Under the pieces are notes generated by a model that made no database searches, was not told the origin of the DNA, and was given only the letters and a program-made list of their open reading frames with translations. This document shows positions 54,973 to 62,564 of a stretch of DNA of 64,000 nt, piece after piece (position 1 is the stretch's first letter; every line of letters begins with the position of its first letter). Source of the stretch: Cryptoclostridium sp036644995 (GTDB lineage: Bacteria > Bacillota > Dehalobacteriia > UBA7702). The stretch covers positions 68,241 through 132,240 of the forward strand of contig JAVXOZ010000003.1 in NCBI GenBank assembly GCA_036644995.1, read 5' to 3'. A program made the position numbers and the translations under genes.

Positions 54973-55052
54973 AACAGGGTAACCCCAAGCTAAAATGTCT
55001 TATGTATTGATATACATTCTATGGCTTTAGCTTGGCTGGTTACCCTGTTTTA
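54973..55052. terminator. Long bidirectional hairpin terminator
   Basis: AACAGGGTAACC pairs with GGTTACCCTGTT (55038-55049), reinforced inside by CCAAGCTAAA and TTTAGCTTGG. T-rich tail on the plus side and A/T-rich on the other. It separates convergent genes. Confidence 0.85.
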
Positions 55053-55170
55053 ATTTATACAAAAAATTTGAATTACGGGATAATTGCAGATAGTTTTAAA
55101 CGTAAAATAAATTACACATAATGTGATATTTGCGTAATATACTGCTTATAATTAACCCCTATTTACGGTT

Positions 55171-55824
55171 TTACAAAAATAAACTACCAATAATGGGCGT
55201 AATGTAAGATTCTATTATAGCTGCCAACAAGGTTCCGGGAATAATAATCATTATATATGTGCGTAAAATATTACCAAGGGCTGTTTTTAGTGATGATTCA
55301 CCAATGATTTTTTTACTCACAGATAGGCAAAGGTAAAATCCCAAAGCGCAGGAAAGCCAAATCATAGGCAATTCAATTATGCCATGAGGCATGATATGGG
55401 CAATAATAGCCAAAAAACTCATTTTTTCCAAGCCTAAAAAGGTCGCAACACTAATTATTGCACCATTGGTTATTAAAGTAAAAGCAGGCAAAAATATAAA
55501 GGGCAATATCCCCATAATAATCATCAATGTCAGTGCTTGAATATTATTGGCAGCAATGAAAATAAAAAGCTCACTATTGGTTTGGGCACCTGTTATATCC
55601 CCTAATGCCTGATATATAAAATCTTTGCCCAAATCTATTAATTCAGGGTTAATTAAGCCTAATATAGCGGCCATAGTAATGGAGCCAAAAAAAATAGCGA
55701 TGGTTATAATTAATGTTAATTTTAGATTTTTTAAAAATTCCACTTCTTGATGCCATTGGTTTTTAATATAGCTTTCCTTGGTTAAGGCTTGTTCTTTTTC
55801 TTCTGATGTTTCTATTTTTCTCAA
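55171..55824 (-). CDS. DUF95/SpoIIM-family membrane protein
   Basis: 217 residues with about five spans. The family signature HIMPHGIIELPMIWLSCALGFYL and the EVEFLKNLKLTLIITIAIFFGS region match the SpoIIM/DUF95 group. True SpoIIM acts in forespore engulfment, but the partner here is a diguanylate cyclase, so this may be a paralogue with another role. It overlaps the upstream GGDEF gene by four bases (ATGA), so translation is coupled. Confidence 0.75.
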   Translation of the reverse strand: MRKIETSEEKEQALTKESYIKNQWHQEVEFLKNLKLTLIITIAIFFGSITMAAILGLINPELIDLGKDFIYQALGDITGAQTNSELFIFIAANNIQALTLMIIMGILPFIFLPAFTLITNGAIISVATFLGLEKMSFLAIIAHIMPHGIIELPMIWLSCALGFYLCLSVSKKIIGESSLKTALGNILRTYIMIIIPGTLLAAIIESYITPIIGSLFL

Positions 55825-57326
55825 CCTCTTTCGTTTTGTGAATATTGGCTGTTTTGCACGTACTTTATGGCGGTATCCTTGTTAAATGGCTCTATAAGCA
55901 TATCCTTTGCACCTTGTTCTATGTATGGTAAGCCATTGGTTATGTTATCGGTAATCACAATAACTTTAATGTGCCTATAATTAGGATTATTGGTTATTGC
56001 CGCCAATATTTCATCGCTGTTAATTTGTGCATATATTGTATTAATTACGGCAAGGATAATTTTATTATAGTATTTTTCCAATATGTCCATAGATTGTATA
56101 AATCCATCGGCATTTAACAAATAATAATCATCACTGAAGGCATTGGTTAATATTTTAATGTTTTCAGGGTTATTTTCCGCAATTAACATCACCGGTTTGT
56201 TGCTTTCATATATTGCGGTATCCCTTTCAGAATATATCACATATTGGTTTTTACCTTTGGCTTTACCTTGGTAAAGAGCCTTATCTGCCCTGCGGAACAT
56301 CTCGTCAAAATCAAATAAATTAGCTTCGTTAATAGCTATACCTATGCTGCAAGTGGTGGTAAACATAATATTATCACAGGTAACAGCTTTAATTTGTTTT
56401 TCTATACCCAAAGCTTTTGTTTCTATTATACTTCTATTAGCGGTATTTTTCATCAATGCTAAAAATTCATCTCCACCTATGCGTCCAACTATATCTTCTT
56501 CTCTGAAGATGGAGCGTAAATTTTTACCCATTTCATGTAAAACCTTATCACCCATTTTATGCCCCATGGTATCATTTATGCTTTTAAAATTATCTATATC
56601 AATAATAAATAAAACACAGTTTTTATTTATGCCGTTTCCTGCTAAATATGAGGTACAAAGATATTCAGCCGTGGCTTTATTGGATAGTTCTGTCAGTTCA
56701 TCTGTGGCACAAATAAGTTTTAGTGTCATTCTGGATTCACTGTCCCTAAACCGTAAATCTGTGATAACAGCAGCCACAATAATGGAAAGCAGCCAAGCGG
56801 TAATAGACGCAAAATAATCGTAAGAGGTAGCTTCAGCTGTTTTTAGCAACAATGATAAAACGAGAAACACAAACTCAAAAATTGTAATTACACCTAAGCT
56901 TTTCCATATGGGTAAAATAAAAATAGCAGGTAAAATAATTATAAAAATGGAAAAAAACACCGCAGGATGGTCGGGATATGGAAAAATACTGATAATAGTA
57001 ATAAAGCAAAGTAAGGATATTGAAAAGCATAAGCAGGCATTTTGTGTAGTTTGGTATTTATGATGTGGCTTTTTGGCATAATAAAGGGAAAAAACCAAAA
57101 AAACCAAATGTACTATCATAAAAATACTATAAATTATAATAAGCATGGGGGAGTCAAAAATGGTTAAAATCGTCAAAAAATAAATGCCCAGCATTATTAT
57201 GGTTATAACGCTCAAATGTTTTAATAGTAAAACATTGGCAAGGGTAATTTCTTCTTGGCATTGGGAAAAGTATATTTCATTATTGTTTTTGTAACGATGT
57301 ATAAAACTGATAAATCTCTTAAACAT
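55821..57326 (-). CDS. Membrane GGDEF protein with C-terminal pseudo-receiver
   Basis: About 501 residues from 57326; an ATG 45 bases upstream (57371) is possible, neither has a strong ribosome site. About six spans occupy the first ~200 residues. The GGDEF domain has FIIDIDNFKSINDTMGHKMGD and GRIGGDEFLALM, with an intact RxxD inhibitory site (REED). The last ~115 residues resemble a receiver domain (VMLIAENNPENIKIL), but the acceptor position reads VIN and the Lys motif reads IEPF, so phosphorylation is unlikely. It should make cyclic-di-GMP. Confidence 0.85.
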   Translation of the reverse strand: MFKRFISFIHRYKNNNEIYFSQCQEEITLANVLLLKHLSVITIIMLGIYFLTILTIFDSPMLIIIYSIFMIVHLVFLVFSLYYAKKPHHKYQTTQNACLCFSISLLCFITIISIFPYPDHPAVFFSIFIIILPAIFILPIWKSLGVITIFEFVFLVLSLLLKTAEATSYDYFASITAWLLSIIVAAVITDLRFRDSESRMTLKLICATDELTELSNKATAEYLCTSYLAGNGINKNCVLFIIDIDNFKSINDTMGHKMGDKVLHEMGKNLRSIFREEDIVGRIGGDEFLALMKNTANRSIIETKALGIEKQIKAVTCDNIMFTTTCSIGIAINEANLFDFDEMFRRADKALYQGKAKGKNQYVIYSERDTAIYESNKPVMLIAENNPENIKILTNAFSDDYYLLNADGFIQSMDILEKYYNKIILAVINTIYAQINSDEILAAITNNPNYRHIKVIVITDNITNGLPYIEQGAKDMLIEPFNKDTAIKYVQNSQYSQNERG

Positions 57327-57514
57327 ACTTATATTTATCCCACTTTCAGCTAATAATATTAATTTTAGCATAGTTATTTAGGGATAACAAGTTTCCCCAA
57401 TCTCAAAATAAGTAATTTTGTTATAGAGTTGGGGAAAAAGTGTGCAAAACTGTATTTATGACATTATGGAAGTATTTACCCAAAAATTATCTGCAATTCT
57501 TATTTTGCTGTGGC

Positions 57515-57543
57515 TTGAAACTTGGAGTTTTCTATGATAAAAT
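57515..57543 (+). promoter_or_regulatory. ssrA promoter
   Basis: TTGAAA (57515-57520) and TAAAAT (57538-57543), 17 bases apart with TGA before the -10 box. Transcription would begin near 57550, leaving a ~48-base leader for RNase P to remove. Confidence 0.8.
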
Positions 57544-57597
57544 ATAGATGAAGCTAAATGTGATTATAAACAATTCTTATTAAACCACCTAATTTAC

Positions 57598-57945
57598 GGG
57601 GATGTACTGGTTTTCGACGGGGGAAGGATTGGCATTGTAAGCGAGTCGGTGTTCCATATGACCGCAAAACTGTGGAAAAACAATAAATGATAAACAAGAA
57701 TTAGCTTTAGCTGCTTAATTGCAGCCTAACCTCACCCGTTCTGTTCCTGCGATGAGCGGTGTGGGGTCATTGAGTCAGGATACCCTTTTTTCTATTCTCG
57801 GCGATTAAAGGGGAAATTCATCGAGATGGTTCCATTATACTTTGTTTGTGTAGTATAGTGAAATAAGATTGAACACAAGCTGCACTCGGAGAAAGCAATG
57901 TAGGTTCTCTTTCGGACAGGGGTTCAACTCCCCTCATCTCCACCA
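57598..57945 (+). ncRNA. ssrA: Transfer-messenger RNA
   Basis: A 348-base tmRNA. The 5' end GGGGATGTACTGGTTTTCGA pairs with CATCTCC before the 3' ACCA; the T-arm GGTTCAACTCCCC is intact. The tag reading frame at 57674-57718 encodes GKTINDKQELALAA and stop, with GGA as probable resume codon. tmRNA with SmpB rescues stalled ribosomes and tags the product for degradation. The 3' end is complete although an integrase gene follows within 120 bases. smpB is not in this window. Confidence 0.97.
57925..57945 (+). other. Probable attachment site (attL) at the tmRNA 3' end
   Basis: Tyrosine-recombinase elements often integrate into the 3' end of ssrA and restore it with their own copy. Here the 3' segment is intact and prophage genes begin right after it. 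The exact core cannot be fixed without the opposite end of the element. Confidence 0.55.
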
Positions 57946-57950
57946 TAACA

Positions 57951-57995
57951 AAAACGCTGTACAATAGTCTTTAATGGCTTTGTACAGCGTTTTTA
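57951..57995 (+). terminator. Terminator after ssrA
   Basis: AAAACGCTGTACAA and TTGTACAGCGTTTT pair around a 15-base loop, with a T-run extending the right arm. It probably ends ssrA transcription; the A/T flanks allow it to serve the converging integrase gene too. Confidence 0.88.
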
Positions 57996-58063
57996 TTATA
58001 CTAAGATGTTAAATATATAACACTTAAGGTTGATAAAACAACATAAATTATAGTATTTTAGCC

Positions 58064-59071
58064 CTAATCTGCACATATATCTGCACACGTAAGGGTAAAA
58101 AAATAGTCGTCTATTTTATTGTTAACTATGGATTCTTCATCCTTAAATGTTTGTTGGTAAATATCTTTCATTATTCTTTCTGTAGCCCAGCCTCCCCTTT
58201 TCATTGCGTATTTATCAGGTACCCCAAGCATTAGCATAATAGAGGCATTTACATGGCGTAAATCGTGGAAACGGCAATGATTTATATTGTTATTTTTTAA
58301 TATCCTATAAAATTGGTTAGTTATTTTTGATGCGGTATAAGGCACTACATAATCGTTTTTATGAGGTTGTTTTTTTATTAGGTTATAAATATATGGGGGT
58401 ATGGCAATGTTGCGGGTAGAATTTGTTGTTTTTGGTGTTTTGCTAACCGGTTTACCTTTAACATCCACAATAGCCTCGTTTATTTTAATTTCATTCTCCG
58501 TAACGTCACACCATTTTAAACCTCGTACTTCGCTGATTCTCAACCCACACCAAGCGGCTAAGATTATAGCCAATTCAATTTCGGTGTCTTTGGTCGCCAT
58601 AAAAATATCTTTTAATTGGTTAACAGATGGAGTGGCATATTCAACCTTAACTTTTTGAGCCATGGTAATGTCATAATTAATTTTAGTTGCCGCCCGAAAA
58701 AGCCCATAGATGTTACGTACGGATTTGGGAGATAGGTTTTTGCTTAAGCCATTTATCCATTTTTGTACTTTGTTTTCGTTAAGATTACCCATTCTGACAT
58801 CTTTAATCTCGGTAAAATTATTATCAAGCATTCTGGTATACCCCGCCACAGTTGAGGGAGAAAGAATGGCACTGCGTAATGATATATAGGTTTCTACAAC
58901 CTCGTATACTGTTATGTTATCTGGGTTTTTCTTTTGTTTTTGCTCGTATTCCCATTGTGCAGCTTCCCACTTTAACTCTCGTTTATTGTAGCCTGTAAAA
59001 TTTTTACGTACGTGGTTAACACAACATTGTATTCGGTATGCCCCGCTGGGCAGTTGCTGTATTTTTGCCAT
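58064..59071 (-). CDS. int: Phage-type tyrosine integrase
   Basis: 335 residues: N-terminal arm-binding part, SAM-like core-binding region (about 50-140), catalytic domain from about 150. Catalytic residues: Arg in AAWCGLRISEVRGLKW, HDLRH (His-x-x-Arg), Trp in GGWATE where a second His often lies, and the nucleophile Tyr in DIYQQTF. It would integrate the element at ssrA. AGGAGG precedes the ATG. It points towards the tmRNA gene, as usual for the attachment-site-proximal integrase. Confidence 0.93.
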   Translation of the reverse strand: MAKIQQLPSGAYRIQCCVNHVRKNFTGYNKRELKWEAAQWEYEQKQKKNPDNITVYEVVETYISLRSAILSPSTVAGYTRMLDNNFTEIKDVRMGNLNENKVQKWINGLSKNLSPKSVRNIYGLFRAATKINYDITMAQKVKVEYATPSVNQLKDIFMATKDTEIELAIILAAWCGLRISEVRGLKWCDVTENEIKINEAIVDVKGKPVSKTPKTTNSTRNIAIPPYIYNLIKKQPHKNDYVVPYTASKITNQFYRILKNNNINHCRFHDLRHVNASIMLMLGVPDKYAMKRGGWATERIMKDIYQQTFKDEESIVNNKIDDYFFTLTCADICAD

Positions 59072-59153
59072 ACTTGCATTCCTCCTATTAATGTATTATA
59101 ATAAAAGGACAGAGTTGTCCCTTTATTGCTTAAGTGTGTCATTCTGTATGTAA

Positions 59154-59185
59154 GACCTCTTCGGTTACCGCCGAGGGGTCTTTTT
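59154..59185 (+). terminator. Hairpin with T-tail between int and the HsdR_N-like gene
   Basis: GACCTCTTCGG and CCGAGGGGTC pair around a short loop, then five T on the plus strand. On the minus strand the tail is less T-rich, so it would only partly insulate int from leftward read-through. Confidence 0.6.
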
Positions 59186-59227
59186 ATTATTTAGAAATAT
59201 AGTTTGAGGAGAATGAAACAATGAAAC

Positions 59228-60301
59228 TTATTCCCCTACGTATCTTTTACCGACAGCCCTAATTTCGTTTTTGAAATTATTTATTTCATCGAGATTTTTC
59301 AGGTCATGTCTAATTTCTTTTTTATTATCATCTGGTAAAGTAAATACAAGACCGTTTTTCTTAAATTTAAACCTACAAATCCATTTCCATGTATTATCTT
59401 TATATAAAATCCCAAAATACGCCTTTGTGTCTTTATACGTAACATCTTCTCTTGGCATCACTTCATTCAGAATTGTTCTTACAGAATAAAAGGCTTCTCG
59501 TTCTTGCTCTGTGGTACAAATGCCATCATCGGTGTCAGCTTCTTCGATTTCTTCAATTTTTTCTTCTGGGCTTAATTCTACTTTTGTATTGTTTTTTAAA
59601 GCGGTGGTGATTTTTTCGCTCATTAATTCGCTTATATAATCATTGAATGCTATTTTAATTAGCGGCTTAAATTTATCAAGTACACTTTGTGTTTTTACAC
59701 CGTCGTAAACTTCACTTAATATAAATTTCACAAAATTTTCACTGGGTTCTTCTCCCATTTGATCTATGAGATTTTTAATTAGTCCTATATATTTTAGCTG
59801 GGACGCAGTAGATGCAATATTATCAACATCAAAGCAATTCTTTTGGAATTTTTTCAATTCAAATACATCGTGCTCACTATAATCAAAAAAATTAAATTTA
59901 AAAAATGGAGTGTCATCCATAATGTTGTCTTTTTCTAAGTCGGTAAAAAAACAATATATTATTCCGTTGGTTAAAATACCAAATCTTGCTTTTGTTGTAT
60001 TAAAATAACGGAATAACTGCGCTCCGTGTTTATCTAACTTTTCTCCATAGGATTTTGCTTCAACTAAAATAGATAATTCACCATCAACCTTAATCGCATA
60101 ATCCACACGTTCGCCTTTTTTATTTGCATAATCCGCGGTATATTCAGGAACGAACTCATCAGGATTAAAAACATCATACCCGAGAACTTGTTGGAAAAAG
60201 GGCATTATTAATGAGGTTTTGGTTGCTTCCTCTGTGGCAATGCTATCCTTCATGCCCTCAATACGTTTAGAAAATTGTTTCACTGCATCGATGAAATCCA
60301 T
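59228..60301 (-). CDS. HsdR_N-like PD-(D/E)XK nuclease-family protein
   Basis: 357 residues from ATG 60301 behind GGAGGG. The first ~170 residues resemble the N-terminal domain of type I restriction subunit R: TEEATKTSLIMPFFQQVLGYDVFNP, then ERVDYAIKVDGELSILVEAKSYG, which supplies D...E-x-K of a PD-(D/E)XK site. There is no helicase domain and no hsdM/hsdS gene nearby. The C-terminal ~190 residues (acidic stretch EEKIEEIEEADTDD near 260) are not recognised. It follows the repressor gene by 23 bases, so it should be expressed in the lysogen. A defence or exclusion role is plausible but unproven. Confidence 0.8.
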   Translation of the reverse strand: MDFIDAVKQFSKRIEGMKDSIATEEATKTSLIMPFFQQVLGYDVFNPDEFVPEYTADYANKKGERVDYAIKVDGELSILVEAKSYGEKLDKHGAQLFRYFNTTKARFGILTNGIIYCFFTDLEKDNIMDDTPFFKFNFFDYSEHDVFELKKFQKNCFDVDNIASTASQLKYIGLIKNLIDQMGEEPSENFVKFILSEVYDGVKTQSVLDKFKPLIKIAFNDYISELMSEKITTALKNNTKVELSPEEKIEEIEEADTDDGICTTEQEREAFYSVRTILNEVMPREDVTYKDTKAYFGILYKDNTWKWICRFKFKKNGLVFTLPDDNKKEIRHDLKNLDEINNFKNEIRAVGKRYVGE

Positions 60302-60324
60302 AGTATTTCCCTCCACTATACATC

Positions 60325-60921
60325 TTAAAACTTTGCTCTCAATTCCACAACTTTTCCTATAATTCTAACCGGTAATTCTTCGACTTCCTGCCAATTATAA
60401 ATAAAGGGCTCGTAATTGGCGTTTATTGATATTAGCATTAGACCATTTTCGATTTTTTTTAATTTTTTGCAGGCGGCGCAATCTCCATCAACCGTGGCAA
60501 TTACTATATCTCCAGTATTTGCGTCCTCTTGCTTACGTATGATTACAACATCACCTTTGCAAATTCGCGGTTCCATGCTATCACCATTAATGCGTAATCC
60601 AAAAAAATCTCCTTGTATCGTCCATGCTTCGGGTATTTCTTCATAGTCGAGTATGTCTTCTATAGCTTCAAGGGGAATACCGGCGGCAACATTACCAAGC
60701 ACCGGTATTCTCACCCCGGACGCCGATTGTTTACCCATCAATTTATTCATATCTACGTTAAAGTAATCGGCTAATGCTTCCTGAGTTTCGAAATCAGGCT
60801 CACGATTGTTGTTTTCATACATACTGATTGTGCTTTTTGATACACCAATAGACTTTGCTAAATCCTCTTGGGTGATGCCTCTTTGTTCTCTTAATTTTCT
60901 TAGTGATTCTGCAAATTTCAT
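60325..60921 (-). CDS. CI/LexA-like repressor (XRE HTH + S24 peptidase)
   Basis: 198 residues. An N-terminal helix-turn-helix (GITQEDLAKSIGVSKSTISMYENNNREPD) and a C-terminal S24 domain with Ser in GDSMEPR and Lys in CAACKKL. An Ala-Gly cleavage site lies in GNVAAGIPLE. RecA-stimulated self-cleavage would induce the element. It likely binds the palindromes at 60947, 60979 and 61261. First gene of a leftward unit with the HsdR_N-like gene. Confidence 0.92.
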   Translation of the reverse strand: MKFAESLRKLREQRGITQEDLAKSIGVSKSTISMYENNNREPDFETQEALADYFNVDMNKLMGKQSASGVRIPVLGNVAAGIPLEAIEDILDYEEIPEAWTIQGDFFGLRINGDSMEPRICKGDVVIIRKQEDANTGDIVIATVDGDCAACKKLKKIENGLMLISINANYEPFIYNWQEVEELPVRIIGKVVELRAKF

Positions 60922-60946
60922 AATATAGTCACCTCATAAATATAGA

Positions 60947-60965
60947 TTAACACATATTGTGTTAA
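60947..60965. promoter_or_regulatory. Phage operator O1
   Basis: TTAACACATATTGTGTTAA is a perfect palindrome with 8-base arms, lying between the repressor and the Cro-like gene. It overlaps the expected repressor promoter. Confidence 0.8.
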
Positions 60966-60978
60966 TAATCAAGCTAAA

Positions 60979-61022
60979 AAATCACAATATGTGTTGACAA
61001 TTTATTTAGACAATGCTATACT
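60979..61022 (+). promoter_or_regulatory. Rightward early promoter with operator O2
   Basis: TTGACA (60994-60999) and TATACT (61017-61022), 17 bases apart, with TGC as extended -10. O2 (60979-60997), an imperfect copy of O1 with an intact TGTGTT half, overlaps the -35 box, so a bound repressor would block the promoter. O1 and O2 centres are 32 bases apart. Confidence 0.85.
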
Positions 61023-61057
61023 ATGCTTGTGCACGAAACGTGAACGGAGGTGATTAA

Positions 61058-61261
61058 ATGTTAGAAGCTAATGTTGTAGCTAAAAGGCTTGTTAAATTAA
61101 GAGCGAACAGTTCAAGAGATTGTGTTGCGCGAGCAGTTGGCATCAGTTATTCTGCTTTATCAATGTATGAAACAGGGGCGAGGGTACCCCGTGATGATAT
61201 CAAAGTTGCTCTTGCAAAATACTATAATACAACCGTACAAGAGATTTTTTTTGACGCTTAA
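61058..61261 (+). CDS. Cro-like XRE regulator
   Basis: 67 residues, almost entirely a helix-turn-helix domain (CVARAVGISYSALSMYETGARVPRDDIKVALAKYYN). Divergent from the CI-like repressor and driven by the promoter at 60994. GGAGG precedes the ATG. By position it acts as Cro or an early regulator. Confidence 0.85.
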   Translation: MLEANVVAKRLVKLRANSSRDCVARAVGISYSALSMYETGARVPRDDIKVALAKYYNTTVQEIFFDA

Positions 61262-61279
61262 GTACACGTTATGTGTTAA
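61261..61279. promoter_or_regulatory. Phage operator-like site O3
   Basis: The right half TGTGTTAA equals O1 exactly; the left half (TACACG within it) is degenerate. It lies just past the Cro-like stop codon and could be a third repressor site. Confidence 0.5.
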
Positions 61280-61350
61280 TCAACCCCACCACACACAGTA
61301 AAATTAACAACTCTAAAGACAGCTAAAGTAAAAAATTATGGAGGAAAACT

Positions 61351-61434
61351 GTGAAAAATCTGTTAGCATTCATTATTTCATTTACTGCGATATCTATTTT
61401 AGTAAATATTGTAGCAGCAATACTATTCCACTAA
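61351..61434 (+). CDS. 27-residue hydrophobic microprotein
   Basis: A GTG start at 61351 follows GGAGG at ideal spacing. The product, about 27 residues, begins MKNLLAFIISFTAISI and continues as one membrane span ending in LFH. No homologue is recognised. Its last 41 bases overlap the 3' end of the convergent gene at 61394. Small hydrophobic peptides with overlapping opposite transcription recall type I toxins, but phage membrane microproteins with other roles look the same. Confidence 0.55.
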   Translation: MKNLLAFIISFTAISILVNIVAAILFH

Positions 61435-61615
61435 CCATTAATCCTGAAACAGACCCTGAAACAATGGATAGCCAGAAATTGCGTTTATCCCCTTTTATTC
61501 TGTCTCGTTGTTCCGTCTCTAAATCCTTATGTATTTTCTCTGTGTTCTTTTTAACATCTTCTAAAAGTTTAGTTTTATGGTCGGGAATATAAGGACCTGC
61601 GATATTAACTCTCAC
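61394..61615 (-). CDS. 73-residue coiled-coil plus C-terminal membrane-span protein
   Basis: GTG 61615 has AAAGGAG upstream and is preferred to the ATG at 61648. The product has a charged helical middle (HKTKLLEDVKKNTEKIHKDL, then KGDKRNFW) and one C-terminal span (LSIVSGSVSGLMVSGIVLLL). The layout resembles XhlA/holin-accessory proteins, but the gene is in the early region. It has its own leftward extended -10 promoter (TGGTATAAT, 61636-61644). Function unknown. Confidence 0.65.
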   Translation of the reverse strand: MRVNIAGPYIPDHKTKLLEDVKKNTEKIHKDLETEQRDRIKGDKRNFWLSIVSGSVSGLMVSGIVLLLQYLLK

Positions 61616-61671
61616 GATAAACTCCTTTTTTATCTGATTATACCACAAAAGATGTGGACTTGGGCAGAGAA

Positions 61672-61697
61672 CAACTCACCAAACACAGTAAAGAAAG
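61672..61697 (+). repeat. 26-base upstream repeat, copy 1
   Basis: Begins CAACTCACCA and ends AAAGAAAG, just before the ribosome site of the gene at 61709. It matches 62311-62336 at 25 of 26 positions. A weaker relative lies at 61281-61303. Confidence 0.8.
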
Positions 61698-61708
61698 AGG
61701 TGAAACAT

Positions 61709-61906
61709 ATGTCGCAATTACCTAAATTAGAAATCAATAAAAGCGGTCGGTACACATCTTTACTTTTAGATGGCGTATCCTTAAAAACCGTAACAGGCTA
61801 TCAAATAACGGAAAAAGCGGATACCAAACATTGTACACTAACAGTAACGATGGACATACAAAAAAAATTCACCTGTACTTGCGATACAGATGAATTCAAA
61901 AGCTAA
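61709..61906 (+). CDS. Small phage early protein, unknown
   Basis: 65 residues from ATG 61709 behind AGAGGTG; the frame extends upstream but only this start has a ribosome site. It is beta-rich (YTSLLLDGVSLKTVTGYQITE, CTLTVTMDIQKKFTCTC) with two cysteines near the end. Not recognised. It is followed by a convergent gene overlapping its last four bases. Confidence 0.65.
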   Translation: MSQLPKLEINKSGRYTSLLLDGVSLKTVTGYQITEKADTKHCTLTVTMDIQKKFTCTCDTDEFKS

Positions 61907-62250
61907 CCAATTATTATTGATTTTACTGCTTCGAGCGCAAAGGGCAACCCCTTATCGACTAATGCCTTTTTAATTTTATTAAAAGTCGTTTCTTCTCGTA
62001 TAAGACGAAGCATTTCGTGGCCTTGGGGAGATAAGTCAGAGATTGAAAACGCCGGGACGATAAAAACCCTCATATCCTCAAAATAACCGCTACTCTTACA
62101 CTGCTTTGAGTGATAGAAAATTTCATTAAAAGAATATGCGGATAAACTATCGGGGATTTGGTCTTCCTCAATAATCAATTCGTTTTCACCGTCTGCTACT
62201 TCTTCGACCGCAAGAAGAATATCTCTAATGCAATCTGGATTCAATTTCAT
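61903..62250 (-). CDS. DUF2513-like protein
   Basis: 115 residues from ATG 62250 behind GAGGGGG. MKLNPDCIRDILLAVEE at the start and LSPQGHEMLRLIREETTFNKIKKAL towards the end match the DUF2513 pattern (GHEfLd.iRdd..W.k). Such proteins are common in Bacillota prophages; function unknown. It runs against the surrounding rightward early genes. Confidence 0.75.
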   Translation of the reverse strand: MKLNPDCIRDILLAVEEVADGENELIIEEDQIPDSLSAYSFNEIFYHSKQCKSSGYFEDMRVFIVPAFSISDLSPQGHEMLRLIREETTFNKIKKALVDKGLPFALEAVKSIIIG

Positions 62251-62310
62251 AGTTTCACCCCCTCTCAAAATTGAATATACCTAAATAATATCACGAGGGA
62301 TAAATAAAAA

Positions 62311-62336
62311 CAACTCACCAAGCACAGTAAAGAAAG
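62311..62336 (+). repeat. 26-base upstream repeat, copy 2
   Basis: A near-identical copy of 61672-61697, again directly before a gene start (62348), overlapping its ribosome site. Confidence 0.8.
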
Positions 62337-62347
62337 GAGCGTGAGGT

Positions 62348-62560
62348 ATGAAACAAAATGCAGTTACCCAGTTAACGTCATTAATTGGGGCAGAGATTGG
62401 GAGACGTGATTTGCCTAAGGCGGAGATTTATCCGATTTTTGGCAAAGCACACGCCACCTACTACCACAAAATGGCGAATCCAGGTGAAATAAAAGTCGCT
62501 GAACTGGAGCGATTAGCAAAAAAATTTAAACTTAAACTAATAATTAAATTTGAGGAATAA
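62348..62560 (+). CDS. Small helix-turn-helix-like phage protein
   Basis: 70 residues, basic and helical. LPKAEIYPIFGKAHATYYHKMANPGEIKVAELERLAKKFKL reads like a compact XRE-type domain in which each helix is recognisable but not canonical. GAAAGGAG site upstream. Probably an early DNA-binding regulator. Confidence 0.7.
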   Translation: MKQNAVTQLTSLIGAEIGRRDLPKAEIYPIFGKAHATYYHKMANPGEIKVAELERLAKKFKLKLIIKFEE

Positions 62561-62564
62561 ACCA

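Noticed and set aside
57598..57945. tmRNA disrupted by integration
   Set aside because: Acceptor stem, T-arm, tag frame and CCA are all intact.
59228..60301. Part of a type I restriction-modification system
   Set aside because: No HsdM, HsdS or helicase domain is encoded nearby; only the N-terminal nuclease-like part is present.
61338..61592. 84-residue plus-strand ORF
   Set aside because: Composition and lack of motifs mark it as the shadow of the minus-strand gene at 61394; the 27-codon frame at 61351 has the better ribosome site.
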